A DNA stretch of 64,000 nucleotides from Apodemus sylvaticus (GCF_947179515.1 NC_067485.1:9986096-10050095); one strand, 5' to 3'. Shown: positions 35,424 to 48,218, numbered from the stretch's first letter. Program-made: numbers and translations. Notes: a model not told the origin generated them from the sequence alone.

Positions 35424-35707
35424 GTGGCTGAGTGCTGTGGCTAAGTGCTGGCTGAGTGCTGGCTGAGTGCTGGCTGAGTGCTGGCTGAGTGCTGTGGCTG
35501 AGTGCTGGCTGAGTGCTGGCTGAATGCTAGCTGAGTGCTGGCTGAGTGCTGGCTGAGTGCTGGCTGAGTGCTGGCTGAGTGCTAGCTGAGTGCTGGCTGA
35601 GTGCTGGCTGAGTGCTGGCTGAGTGCTGGCTGAATGCTAGCTGAGTGCTGGCTGAGTGCTGGCTGAGTGCTGGCTGAGTGCTGGCTGAGTGCTGGCTGAG
35701 TGCTGGC
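35424..35707. repeat. 11-bp minisatellite with 110-bp higher-order period
   Basis: Units of CTGAGTGCTGG repeat about 25 times. Variant units CTGAATGCTAG occur at about 35520 and 35630, exactly 110 bp (ten units) apart, so a ten-unit block was duplicated. Confidence 0.95.
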
Positions 35708-35819
35708 AGATGAAACGGCAGCACCTGCTCTCCTCTCGCCTCTCAAATGCCTTGGAGCCGTGCCGGATGCTGCCTCCAAACGTCAACTTTGCCCTGTTTT
35801 CTTTCCAGCACCCTCCAGG

Positions 35820-36364
35820 CCCTTGTTCACACTTGCCCTTGTTCACACTTGCCCTTGTTCACGCTTGCCCTTGTTCACGCTTGCCCTTCTTCACACTTGC
35901 CCTTGTTCACACTTGCCCTTCTTCACACTTGCCCTTCTTCACACTTGCCCTTCTTCATGCTTGCCCTTCTTCACACTTGCCCTTCTTCACACTTGCCCTT
36001 CTTCACACTTGCCCTTCTTCATGCTTGCCCTTCTTCACACTTGCCCTTCTTCACACTTGCCCTTCTTCACACTTGCCCTTCTTCACGCTTGCCCTTCTTC
36101 ACACTTGCCCTTGTTCACACTTGCCCTTGTTCACACTTGCCCTTCTTCACACTTGCCCTTGTTCACACTTGCCCTTGTTCACACTTGCCCTTCTTCACAC
36201 TTGCCCTTCTTCACGCTTGCCCTTCTTCACACTTGCCCTTGTTCACGCTTGCCCTTCACACTTGCCCTTGTTCACACTTGCCCTTGTTCACACTTGTCCT
36301 TGTTCACACTTGCCCATGTTCACACTTGCCCATGTTCACACTTGCCCTTGTTCACGCTTGCCCT
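35820..36364. repeat. 16-bp minisatellite, about 34 units
   Basis: Units of CCCTTSTTCACACTTG repeat, with C/G, A/G and one A variant. One unit near 36250 has lost three bases. Because 16 is not a multiple of three and the unit has no stop in any frame, all three plus frames stay open for 239-259 codons. This is a repeat, not a gene. Confidence 0.96.
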
Positions 36365-36799
36365 CAGGTCTGTTTCCTGTACTACTGTTCTGTCTTGGGA
36401 GCAGGTGAGGCAGCCCCCGAGGGAGCCCTTGAACCCCAAGACCCTCACAGCCTCCCTCACTACCTGTTATTTGATGTGATGGTGGTCACTTCTGGTAGGA
36501 TGACATAATTGGTAATGCTTTATGCAAATGGGCTTCATCCTTTTAAGTCTTGTTTTGTTCTGGTTATAAGTGCAGAAGTGAGAGATGGTAGAAGTGAGGG
36601 GAGACCTCTGTCCTGTGTAGAGCTCCTGACTTCTGCAGATGGCAGGCCCCTTGGAGAGGCCTTTCCTTCCTTCAGGGCTGTGTAAATGACAGCCTATGGA
36701 AGGAACTGGTGATATGGACTTAACATAGGGCACTGGGGCACTGAGGCACCTGACAATTTAAAGGATCTTTTGGTGGAAACAAGAATCAAGTATAGATTA

Positions 36800-36998
36800 A
36801 TTCTCTCTCTCTCTGTCTCCCTCTGTGCCTCTAGACTTGTCTCTGCTTCTGTTTCTCTCTCTTTGTGTCTCTCTGTGTCTCTGTTTCTGTTTCTCTCTCT
36901 TTGTGTCTCCCTGTGTCTCTGTCTCTGTGTTTCTCTGTTTCTCTCTCTTTGTGTCTCTCTGTCTTGTCTCTCTGTGTGTCTCTGTCTCTCTCCTTGTG
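36800..36998. repeat. TCTCTG/TGTCTC pyrimidine-rich simple repeat
   Basis: The interval is almost entirely 'tctctgtgtctctgtttctg'-like sequence; the Leu/Ser/Cys ORFs are a by-product. Confidence 0.9.
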
Positions 36999-39900
36999 AT
37001 ATGTCTTTCTCCTACAGATCCTTTAATGAATCGGTAATTTTACTCTATACTCTTACAGGAGGTTTCTTCGGGAGGTCACGGGTTATTTGACACATCTCTG
37101 TCTATCGGGGCTTTCCAGTGACCTCATTTCTTGTGCCCTTTCAGGTAGATCCTGTGTCCTATCAAAATACCTCATCTTGGTGCTAAGGGCTCCATGAGGA
37201 GCCTTTGTCCTCTCGGAGTCTGCAGTCTCTGTGGCCCTGGGTGGAGTAGGAAGCTCTGAGTGATGCTATGCTGCCCCAGGCTTGAAGTCCTGCATCATGC
37301 TACAGCTTCTGCATTTGCAGAGGCAAAGCATCTCTCGGGAATGGAATTAGGGTATCCTTGTGACACCATACTCAAGAACACTGAGTGCCATCTCAGAAGT
37401 GGAATGGAGACGCTATAGCAGCCGTGGCTTCCTGAGTCTGTAGGGATGGAAGGGGCCAGAGTCGGGATAAGCACACAAGCTAAGCCAGGCCCTGAGATGC
37501 GTCCTCATCCCCATCCTAGGTAACTGCCCCGCCTCCACACAGGGATTTACCTAGAGAGGCGTGGCAGCCGAGCATCAGGGCTATAGGCTTTGGGAAGACA
37601 CAGAATAAGGGAGGACTGTGTGCTGTCCCGAGAGCCTGGCGCACAGTTTCAATTGTGCCCTTGGTGTCCTTCCTTCACTCTCCTGGCACATAGTAGGCAT
37701 TCATCAAATATTAGCTGAGTCCATGCCTTCTGTATGGCATCCACACAAGCAGTTATTTTTATTTCCCTTGGGCACTGGGTTAAATTTCCCACAGTGAATA
37801 AGAATCGATCCTGGGAAGATCTGAACTCAGGTTGGTATGTCCTAGAGCTCTGGCTGGAGGCTTTACCCCTCCACTGGTCTAAGGAACAGGAAGTACAAAG
37901 ACTGCAGTGCCTGACATATTGCTTCTCTGGGAGGTTCCCAGTGACATCCTTCTCCTGAAACACAGGGACGAAAGTAATTGATGAGCTTAATTATCTGTGG
38001 AAAGGATATGATGGGGGTGCCATGCTGTCTGCAACACAGAATTCCCCAAACCAGAGGCACATATGTTACAGCACAGAGCAGCTCCACAAGGCAGGGTTTT
38101 ATCCACACCAGTCATGAGCGTTTCTTCTCACGGAGTGTGACGTTATGGTGTTTGAAAAATCACTCGGTAGGAAACACAAATCACACTAGATAGAGAGCAG
38201 CTAGCTTCCTGTGGATCACGGTTGCCCTTCCTTGATGGATTTTGGCCTGATTAATCAAGTTCCAGATTGACATCAAAATAAGTAAGTAGAGACTGGGCAG
38301 GGCTGGGGTATGTGGGTGTTGGGGGTCAGGGAGTGGAGGGGATTAGTTTGAACTTTCTAACTTTGAAATTGGGGAAGAGAAGCTCATGGCCGAGGGCAGA
38401 ATCTGTAACAAGCATCTAGGGCTTTGAAGCTTCTTTCTTTGCTCAGACCTTGGTAGGCTAAGGCCTGGGCCAGGCTCTGAGGCTGTCCTGGCCATGCTAC
38501 ACCCAAGCACACAGCTAGCAGGGAGAGCTAAGACTGACGAAACCTCAAAAGCCGTAGGGTCCATTTTCCTCTGGACTCATTTCTTCAGGACCTGCACACC
38601 TGTCTTGTGTCCTCATCCAAATATTTCAAGCGTTCTTTACCACTACTTCCAGGGTATTCTTGTCATGAACATCTCTCCTCCTGTCACTGCTTCCCACCTC
38701 TCTCTTCCTGTGCTGGTTGCTGACCGATGGATAGGTTGACATATGTTTTTAACATCTTACCCCAAGACTGAGCTTTCTGCAAATAGTAACTGGTCCCTCG
38801 GTCTTTATATCCCAAGACATTACTCAGATCATATTGCAAAATCAGATGCTTCTCTCCGCCTGGCTTCTTCAGGTCACCTTCAGGGGTCTCTGGGCTATAG
38901 CTACAGCCTCAGAAGATGTAGTAACAAAACTCTACCTGAAGACATTTCTGGCCTCCTAACGAGCAGTGAGACCCATTAGCCTTTGGCTTTCGTCACAGGG
39001 CAGATGTTTAACAGGGTCAGCCTCCAGGGACACCTAGTCTGTCTGGCTCTGCTCTCCTCAGCTTCTGATAATGAAGACAAGAACAGACCCGCTGGGGGAA
39101 GACCTGTTGAAGAAAGGGAGAGACAGTCGAGCCTGTCTGCCCTCACCAGTTTCACACCTCAGCCCTGTCATCAGAGAATGGACTCTCACAAGGACATTTT
39201 ATTACTTAAATGTATTTTTCGCAGAGATGACGCCAAGCACAGAAAAGCCTCTTTGAGTTATATGCCTTTTTCTGTTCAGCCCCACAGGTCTTTCATCTCT
39301 AAGCAGTAAAATCAGACAGTAATTCAAAGTTTAAGCTACTGTTTCATTTTAAAAATATCACCTCAATCTTGCTGCATTTGGTCAAAAGTCTTCTTTGGCA
39401 TTTTTTTGGGTCACTTTTATCTCTGGTTTTATTTCTGCTGGCTCTGATGAACATATACAGGGCTTTATTCAGCAAGACATCTGGGGTGTGTTTTCTCCAG
39501 AAGGTTAGAGGAGGAATGGGGTGGAGACAGAACACTGAAGGGAGCTGTAAATAATCCAAGCCTGAATAGTAGGCGATAGTTATCTTGCAAAGGCCCAAGG
39601 TGAGATTTTAATGGCTGGTTTGACCTTGGTGAATGCTAGCTCAGGCCAGGAGTTAGGGGATATTCGTAGTGGGCATCTGTTTTCTCATTCTTCAGAGTAC
39701 ATTGAGGACAACTGGGATGGAAGCCATCCAGACTATCAGGTGAAAAGAAAAACTTCCATTGTATTTCTTCTCTCTAGCCTGTGAAGGCTCAAAAGGCGAG
39801 AAAAGGAGTCTTTAACTCAGGGTCAAGGTTCTAGTACTGAGACTAAGCCAGGGGCTTTGTGCTCTGTGTTACCTGATAACATGGTTTATAGGCTATGGGA

Positions 39901-40294
39901 CAGACAAGACCCCGGTGCTGCCGTTCTGAAGGTGCCCCGAGCCTGGAGTACAAATCACCCTGCTGAGCTTGTCAGCCATGCACAGGGGCTTCAGTCACTG
40001 GGACTGGGCTCCCAATGACAAAGTGTCCCTGTCACCTGTCTTCCCCCAGTTCAGAACCATGAAACAGTGAGTTTGGAGTCACAAAGGACCTATTACGGGG
40101 CATCCTGTCACAGTTATCAAGTCTAATGCAGACTCTGCCCTTTCTTGTCACTCCGATGCGGTCATCCCGCCCGCCCTGCCTTTGATGGCTGCTGCAGCAG
40201 GAAGAATGGTCCTCTCTTCCATCATCTGTTTAGTGTACTCAGTTTCTCTGGTGATGGATCTGGTAGGTCTTTGGTGGATTCTCTTCCTTTAGTC
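36999..40294. other. Unique intronic sequence
   Basis: No conserved exon, RNA gene or nameable repeat recognised in this 3.3-kb stretch. Confidence 0.45.
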
Positions 40295-40648
40295 CCTGGG
40301 ATGGTTTGTATAAGCTTGGCTATTAGAAGGTGTGGCCCTGTTGGAGTAGGTGTGGCTTTGTCGGGGTGGGTGTGGCATTGTTGGAGTAGGTGCACCACTG
40401 TGGGTGTGGGCTTTAAGAGCCTCATCCTAGCTGCCTGGAAATGAGTATTCTGCTATCATCCTTCAGATGAAGATGTAGAACTCTCAGCTCTGCCTGCATC
40501 ATGCCTGTCTGTATGCTGCCTTGTTCCCACCTTGCTGATAATAGACTGAACCTCTGAACCTGTAAGCCAGCCCCAATTAAATGTTGTCCTTATAAGAGTT
40601 CCCTTGGTCGTGGTATCTGTTTACAGCAGTAAAACTCTAAGACAGTTA
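40295..40648 (-). repeat. Rodent dispersed repeat, inverted relative to 1135-1490
   Basis: Contains 'aaggtgtggccctgttgg', 'gtgggtgtgggctttaag', 'agatgaagatgtagaactct', 'ccagccccaattaaatgttg' and ends 'agcagtaaaactctaagaca'. This is a fuller copy of the family at 1135. An internal tandem (about 19-20 bp 'gggtgtggc..tgttggagta') extends it near 40335-40400. Confidence 0.75.
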
Positions 40649-41406
40649 CTCTTTCAACTCATCTAACAATTAAAGGGTTTGCACCATGGCTGCATAGTGT
40701 TCTAAGAGCTTGGTATGTGCAAGGGAAACAAAAGACCACGAACTTTGATCACAAGCAACCTGCAAATAGGGGGGCCATGACTGAGGCCCCCCCAGAAACA
40801 CCCAGGAGAGGCTACATCTCTGTGTCTTTCCTGATTTAGAAATGACATAACCCTGGCCCAATGCATGTCCCCTTAGCAGAGATGTCGCAGCAGCGCACCA
40901 TTGGGCTTGGTCCTTTCTTCCTCCACTGGGGTTGCGAGGATAGACGACTCAGCAATGACACACCTTGACCCTAGAGCACAATGAAGCACCCTAGGCACAC
41001 AGACGGGAGCTTGACACAACAGAGCAGGCTGTACCTTCTGCCTCCCCCCAGAGTGGCTTCCAGTAAGCAAGTGGTTCTGAACCTCAGTTTATCTGTGTGT
41101 TAGGTGGGTGTTCCAGTTCTTCCCGTGCCGGGACAGGGGTGAACACCGCAGGAAAAAGTGGAGGTAACATTTATTTTTTTAGCACAAATGCCATGAAAAT
41201 GATTGGCTGTTCAAATTGATGATTCACGATGACTTTAGAAGCCATTCCTGCCAGTGTTGTGAAAGATGGTGCAGCTGTGAAAGGAAAATCCTGAAATCCC
41301 AGTGCCAGGTTATCACAGAGAAACAATGTCAGGAAGACAGGGAGAAGGGAGAGGAGCAGGAAGGGGACTGCATCGATGAGGGAGGGTGGCCTAGAAACAG
41401 GGCTGG

Positions 41407-41609
41407 TGTTGGCATGTCTTCTAGGCTCCGCCCCACAGTTACCTGGCAACAGCCACATATGCCTGACTCACTATAAAATAAGGATGCTTGCCCCCGCCTC
41501 ATTATCTTGCTCTCTTGTTCTCTTACCTTCTTCCCTCTCTGTCCCTTCTCTCCTCATTCCCCTCCCTCCTCTCACTACATATGGCCAGGCCCTAGTCCCC
41601 CCCCCCCCC

Positions 41610-41683
<74 letters not shown>

Positions 41684-41856
41684 TCTATATGTACACACAC
41701 ACACACACACACTACCTATTCAACTCCACTCCCCATGGCTTAAATAAATTCTATTCTATACTGTCATGTGGATGGTACCTCAGGGGAAGGGATGCCTCAG
41801 CATGGGCCCACAGAGGCACCCCCTTCCCCCATACCATACTGCACCTCTATCAAACA
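41407..41856 (+). mobile_element. Solo ERV LTR
   Basis: It begins TGTTGGCATG and ends near CAAACA. A GC-rich box 'ggctccgccccacagttacc' follows the start, and 'taaataaattctattctat' gives a polyadenylation region. The layout parallels the LTRs at 48960 and 52364 read on their sense strand. A compound C/CT/TA/CA microsatellite (41598-41710) has expanded inside it. No clean target duplication was found, so ends are approximate. Confidence 0.65.
41598..41711. repeat. Compound (C)n(CT)n(TA)n(CA)n microsatellite
   Basis: A poly-C tract, a CT run, a TA run and two CA runs follow one another without gaps. Confidence 0.95.
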
Positions 41857-42643
41857 TAGGCAGTTTGACTGGTGAAGACAGCAGAAAACCCATGTGCGAT
41901 TGCTTAAGCTGGCAGTTAGATACAGTATGATAGCATCCGTCTGTCCATCCCATTCTTATATAGTACTGTGTGAATTAAAAGGCGATCTCACGGAGCTTAG
42001 AAGAACATGAGTAAGAACCAGAATGCAGAGAACAAGGAACTCAGAGATGGCCATGGGCTCTGGAGCTTGGGGATCCTTCCTGGGAGTTAGGAGGGAAGGC
42101 ATCAGAGGGAGGCTCCAGGGACTTGGCCAAGGGATCTTAGGTGGGCTATAGGAGGCCTGAATGGGGACAGATGGATAAATGCTGTAGCAGGGACAGAACA
42201 AAGGTGGGGCTGGTGAGAGAGAGAGGAAGGGAGTAAGTTAAGTTGTTCTCCAGTGCCAGGAGTGCTGCCAGTCATGAGACATCTGTCAGCCTTCCGTTCT
42301 GCCTTCTAGGCTGCAGGCTGTGAGGTTATCTTCATTTCCTGATAAGGAAGGAGGCTTGGAAGGGTTATGCAAATGCCTTGGATTCTGGATTCTCACCCCT
42401 GGTGATTCCCTGGAGCTCCAGGTGTCAGATTCCCTTCTAGGGTCACTCGAAGAGGTGCAGGCAAAGACCTGGCAGACAACAGCCCCCGTGCCAGCTCCAC
42501 CCCAGCCTGTGCAACATCTCCCTGGACTTCTGACTGTGGAGGAAGGATGCTTGCCTGCAGTCCACTGGCAATGCATGAGAGCACTGCAGGCTGGGAGAGG
42601 AGCATCTCCATGCTTCTCTACACTGTTAGAAAATGAGGACAGG

Positions 42644-43089
42644 TATAAGACTCTTTGCTTACCAGGCACCCCTAAGTGAACAGTGCAGAGCCGGGAATCG
42701 ATGCAAAAAGCAAGAGGAATTTATTGTTCCAACGCACCGGGGTCATCCTACACCAGAAGGAGAGGTGGTGGCCTCATGCAGCCTGTTTGGTCAGTTTTTA
42801 TACAGTTTTCAGAGCAACAGCTATTAGGCACAATGTGATTGGCAGAACAGTGTGACGTTTAAACTGATTGGTCTTTAGGGGATGAGGTGGCAAGGACTTC
42901 CCTTGTCCGTGGGTGTCCAATAGTTGGCCTGTCCTGTAGAATGTGTCTACGGTGTTCTAGGCCTCCCCAACCCACAGGTAGAGGGTTGGTTCCTCATCCT
43001 CTGGTCTGAGGAATGTTAATTATCCTCTTTCTTCAAGGAGGGGTCTGGTGGAATTTTCCCAAGTTCCTGAGCTGACTGACCTCTTCACA
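42644..43089 (-). mobile_element. Solo ERV LTR, minus strand
   Basis: On the minus strand it begins TGTGAAGAGGTC. It has a TATA-like 'gtataaaaactg', then AATAAATTCC near 42720 as a polyadenylation signal, and a short U5. GACAGG flanks both sides (42638-42643 and 43090-43095), suggesting a 6-bp target duplication. The inner end would read TA rather than CA, so the left limit is less sure; 42677 is an alternative. Confidence 0.65.
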
Positions 43090-44825
43090 GACAGGAAAGA
43101 GATGAGTTTATTTTAAGTATCATGGGTACCCTAGAACATTGTCTTCCTTTTCTCCTAGATCCCTTACACCCGGAGAGATGAGAGACAGGATGTCCTGGTT
43201 TCCACTCTGCCTCTTGCAGCTCTGGGGTGTTCTCTGCTCCCCCTATGGAAATATCTTCCCTCTTTTGCATTTATTCTCACTTTTTTCCCTTCCTTACCTC
43301 AAGACCCAGGACTCCTCTTCCTGTTCGGTTCTTGCCTTTGTCCTCCTCTCTTTTGAGACATGGAAATGTTAATCTTAACCATCTGCAGTTTCTGGTTTGA
43401 TGATTAATGAATGAATTTCCAGCAAGCCCACTTTTCTCCAGGTACAGACATATGCCAATCACCAGGGTTTACCAGCAAGCACAGTTTTCCGAGGAGAGTC
43501 TATTGGGTCAACTTCAGAGGCCTTGTCCTACAAACCCAACTGTGTTTTGAGGCCCTGGCTGGGCTTCTCTCCATTGCAGACTCCTGAAAATTATCTTCCA
43601 GAGGGCTCCCCTGGGAATATCAAAGTTTATCTGTTCCCCTGCAACAGCTGTGGGACCTTCTGCCTCAGTTTGAGTCTTTAGTGGGGACCCTGAACCTCTT
43701 TCTCTTTCACCATTTTGATGTCATTTCTCCATGCTCACATCTCCTTCTGCCTCCTCACTGAGCATTCCAGACGCCCTGACTTTGACAAAACTCTGACCAT
43801 CGTAGAAGCCTCAGCATCATAGAATACCCTGAAGCACCATATCTGGCCTTCTCATTCTATACCATGGATATAGTGCCACATGGGGTTATATGATGCACAT
43901 CCCACAGATTTGGACTATATATTTGTGCTGTGTGCCAAGGTCTCAGAGGATCTGCTTGCTTCCTCCTGGAAGCAGATAGATACACAGATAGGCCGGGTGG
44001 GGGCGATATAAGGGATTGACCCTGCGCTCAGAGGCAGGGCCCTGGAAGAGGAAACTGGAGCAGGTGGGAAAGTGAGATGCTCGAGCAGATCTGCCTGTCC
44101 CTGGGCTGCTGGCTTTCTTTATTTCTGTGCCAGTCAAGTTTCTTCTTGGTGCTCTTGTCCATTGGGGCTGGGAGAAAACCAGCCCTGATCAGTCTGTGAG
44201 TTTGCTTCGGCTGCAGGGCCCCATCCTGGTTTGAACTGAGAGCTGAAGCAGGCTCGGGTACCAGCTCTGGGCACCGCCTTCTCTTCTGCTTGTTCTTCAG
44301 TTGGCATCTCCATCAAGTCCTCACCATGCCTGGGTGCTATTCTTGGCACTAAGAGGAAGCAGGCCTGGGAACCAGAAGCCCTTCCTCATCTGTTCTGTCC
44401 CCAAAAATCCTAGACGGAGGAGACATGCCATATAAATTTAGAACTATGAATTATCTGCAGCCCTCAGAGGTGTCCTGACAGAACAGACAGCGAAGAAGGA
44501 AGTGGCATCAAGCATCTAAAGAGAGGAAGTTCCCGGAATGGGGAGCCAGCAATGGAGCTCAGAACGGGGCTGTCTGGGGAGCTGGAGCGTGTGCTGGACA
44601 GGGAAGACCTCTGGAACCTCTCTTTCCCCAAGTATATTGCGGGGGAGGGGGTGCAGGATGGGGGGAGGGAAGCTGTGGTTGTTGATCACAGCTGCAACCT
44701 GTTACAGTGTCTCAGCTGCAACAGGCTCTGGGTGGGGAGTGGCAAAGCACTTTCTTTTTTCCAAGCCCCTTTTACCAAGGGAGTTGTTCAGTATTGCAAA
44801 CTGTTACAGTATCTTTGCCCTCCCT
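43090..44825. other. Unique intronic sequence
   Basis: No exon or nameable repeat recognised. Confidence 0.4.
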
Positions 44826-44860
<35 letters not shown>

Positions 44861-44912
44861 GTCTCTGTCTCTCTCTCTGTTTCTCCCTCTCTTTCTCTCC
44901 CCCCTCTGTGTT
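44826..44912. repeat. (CT)n tract
   Basis: CT repeats with CTGT interruptions. Confidence 0.9.
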
Positions 44913-45004
44913 TGAACAAAGCACCATTTTTTTTTTCTAAAATTCCTGCCCCTCATGTGGAGTTTTGCATCTGTCTTTGGTATTTTGTTGTGAGACTCCG
45001 AATT

Positions 45005-45064
45005 GTTTATATATATATATATATAATTATATATATATAATATATATACACATACATACATACA
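45005..45064. repeat. (TA)n tract
   Basis: TA repeats broken by 'aatta' and 'aata', ending in 'acatacatacatac'. Confidence 0.9.
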
Positions 45065-46026
45065 ATTTACAGTAACTTCATCCAGTTTTTCATCCCAAAG
45101 CAAAACAATTTGTGTATGAATTGGATGAACATTGTCCCCTCTCTTATAGAAAGGTTTTGGTAAGTCATTGACAGGATCCAGGAGAGGGAGAGAGGTAAGG
45201 AAGTTTCTTAAGAGAGCAACAGCAGACAGGGTTTTTTTTAGCCTCAGTTTCCTGCCTCAGAACTGGAGGAAGCGGTACCCCTGCAAGGTCTGAAATCTGT
45301 GAGTTCACATACATGCATGCAGCCTTCCACTGAATCCTGCTTGCTTTTATCCTAAAGATTTTATGTCTAGGAGAACCTCAATTATTGCCTCTTTAACAAC
45401 TTATTGAAGGCCTGCTCTTTCCTGAGGGTTAGGCAGGTCTCAGCCAGCAGGATCCAGCTACAGCTCATAAAAAGCCCGCCCCCTACTGGAGAACAGGAGC
45501 AAGGACCGTGCTTGCTGGTTAACGTGGCTGTGGACTGTGCTGAGGGCAGGAAACCCCGAATTTTGGGAAGTCTTCAGGAACCACCAGGCAAAGCAAGTCA
45601 AACTTCCTTGCCAAGTTATTGCTTTTGTAACCATTGAGTATATGAAGAGCTTCAGGTAGAATGAGTAAACTCTGTACACTATCACCAAATACATTAACTG
45701 TTAACATCCTCATCTGTATCTGTTTTCCATATATACCTGTATCCTTTCCCCTGAAGCGTTTAGCAGTTTACAGACATCCTGATGAGTAACCCCTGTCAGA
45801 AGATAGGGGTGTCTTTCTATGTAACCATTATCTTAGAAAGCATTTACCATCGTGCACATGGAAAAATAATTTCAAAGCATCACCTAAAATGTAATTCATA
45901 TTAAAATCATGATGCGTTCTCTCCAAAAAAGTCTTTTATAGCTTTGCACAGTTATTATCACCTAAGCGCCAAGGAGGCTCAACTATCATGTTTGCTTTTA
46001 GTCTTCTAACTGGACAGTGACTGTCC

Positions 46027-46075
46027 ACCCCACCCCACCCCACCCCACCCCACCTCACCTCACTCCACCCCAAGG
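46027..46075. repeat. (CACCC)n pentanucleotide repeat
   Basis: About nine CACCC-like units, G-rich on the minus strand. Confidence 0.9.
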
Positions 46076-46194
46076 TATGGTTTTTTAGCCAGCTCTCTTG
46101 TCAGAGGTCCTCTGGTTGGGGATTTTTGGTTTCCCTCCAACTTGGTTCAAGTCCCACAATTGTGGCTGCAGTATTTAAAATAAATAGTTTTGGA

Positions 46195-46415
46195 TTTATG
46201 TATTTTATGTGTATGAGTGTATTTTGCCTCCAAGTATGTACTCGAACCACACGTGTGCCTAGTGCAGGAGGAGGCAGGTCAGAAGAGCACGCTAGTCAGA
46301 GCCCCAGGGACTGGAGTCGCAGGTAGTCATGAGCTGCCATAAGGGTGATGGGAACCAAACTGGGCTCTTTGCTTTCACAATAAGTGCTCTTAACCAGGGG
46401 GCCATCTCTCCAGCC
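46195..46415 (-). mobile_element. B3-type SINE
   Basis: Read on the minus strand it begins GGCTGGAGAGATGGCCCC. It has 'gagcccagtttggttccc' in place of the B-box region and a B3-like right part ('ctggggctctgactagcg', 'ctcctgcactaggcac'). Confidence 0.8.
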
Positions 46416-47153
46416 CCAGCTGGCTGCAGCATTTTATAGAGCCGCTCTGTTTTTCTGTTGGTGGCATATCAGCAGATCATACCAGGCTGTTCTATCATGC
46501 TACTGATGTAGTGTCTTGCTCCCTCTATTAAGAGAAAATGTACCTTCTCTGGTATAATGAAACATTCTATGTTATAACTAAACACTTGGAAATAACAACT
46601 TTCTGTATGCTTTCTTCCCCATTCATTTTTCCCCACAACATTTTGGGTTGCAAAAATGGCAACTTTCTAATTGTAGCTTTCTTTTAAATTTGGGGGTATT
46701 TTTTTTTAAAAAAAATAATAGAGATGGGCTTTTTTATTAGCAGCTTGGTTTAAAGTTTAATGTTCTGCCTTCCTTTGAAACTCTTCAATCTCATAAGAGA
46801 CACAGATGTGCGGAAGGTACTAGGCTGAGTAAACCAACAAGACCCCATCCTGGGTCACAAACAGGTCAATTGTCAGTTTAATGTAGACTGTCCCTGGGTG
46901 ATAGAAAGATGGCCAGCCTCCTAGCAGTGCCCAGGGCTCAAACGGCTGGGGACTCTCTGGAAGGGGTCAGGTGGAAAAACAAGGAACAGACCTTTGGCTC
47001 GATTCAGAACCTTCCCAACCATGCAGACAGGTGCACCCTCTACTACTAGCCATTAAAAGACACTAATTCAACATCTGTTCTAGGCTCTAAGCCAGCTGGG
47101 CAAAGGCCTGTCTCCTTGGTATAGCTTTGTCAGGGAGAGGGAGGCAGGGATGT

Positions 47154-47290
47154 ACCTCTCACATCCTGACACTGCTGCTTTGTGACTGCTTGGTTTGGTT
47201 TGGTTTGGTTTGGTTTTGTCTCACATCTTTCCAAGAGACCTGAGACATCTTGCCATAAAGACTCATATTCTTAATTCTAAGCCAGAGCAT
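47154..47290. repeat. First copy of a dispersed direct duplication
   Basis: Shares 'ctctcacatcctgacactgc', a GGTTT run, 'ttgtctcacatctt' and 'gagacatcttg' with 48219-48346, about 1.06 kb away in the same orientation. A (GGTTT)n run of five units is expanded here. Confidence 0.9.
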
Positions 47291-48218
47291 TGAGGAATAT
47301 TGAGTAGATGGTCAGGAACTAAGTGGAGAAACAAAGTGAGTGGGGAGAGAGCTACAGAAGAAGGTGCCAAGGCAGAGGTAGAGGGATCTGGCTCCAGCTG
47401 AGGAAAATCCTGGGGGCTGGCACAGCAGGAAGGGAGAACTGGAGGGACAGCGGCCGTTCACTCGGTTCACGCCCAATTATTAGAGCCACCAAAGCCCAGG
47501 GATTATTTCCCTCCCTCTACTGCAACATGATTTTGGGCAAATGAAAACAAATCAGAATTCATCAACTGTGAACAAAATTGTCAACTGTGAACTGTCAACA
47601 GTCTGGTCTAAAAATAGAAGACGATTGGTGAAACACAGCGGAGAAAGCAATTTAAATAAAACGTTAAAAATAATACCCCGCGTATGCAAGGCCCCGGGAC
47701 GAGTGTGGAGACCTGCATGAGCAGTGAACTAGAGAGAAGTTATTAGCTCTGCTTTATGAATCACAGGAGAGAAGGATTCACCGGCCATTTGCAGGAGACA
47801 TTCACGCACGCTGACAGGTCGGTATGTTTTGCAAAACAGAAGCAAGGATTGGCTGGGAAATCTGCTAGCACATGTGTTTTTAAATAGGTCAGTGTTTTGA
47901 GCACCTGTACACGCTTAGGCAGCGTTTCCTTTCTCTGCTTCTCAGGTCGTTTGGGAAGGCTCTTTTGTTACAGCAGGTTCAGGGTCTAGAAGCTTCCAGG
48001 GTTGGTTGTATTTATATCTGTGTTAGCATGACTATGGAGGCTAGCCTGTGCTTAGATGCCCTTACTTGATTTCCTAGTTTCTCAACTCTATTTCTTTATA
48101 GAATTGTGGCTAATGATTAAGATAACCACTTTATCATAAGGTCAGTATAAGGCTTGACTATTTCACATGTCCACCCCTCCATCACAGAGCGTGAGTCACA
48201 AGGGACACAGCGTAGCAG

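Noticed and set aside
35689..36508. Three overlapping open frames of 239-259 codons
   Set aside because: They are the same 16-bp tandem repeat read in three frames; no splice, start context or domain supports a gene.
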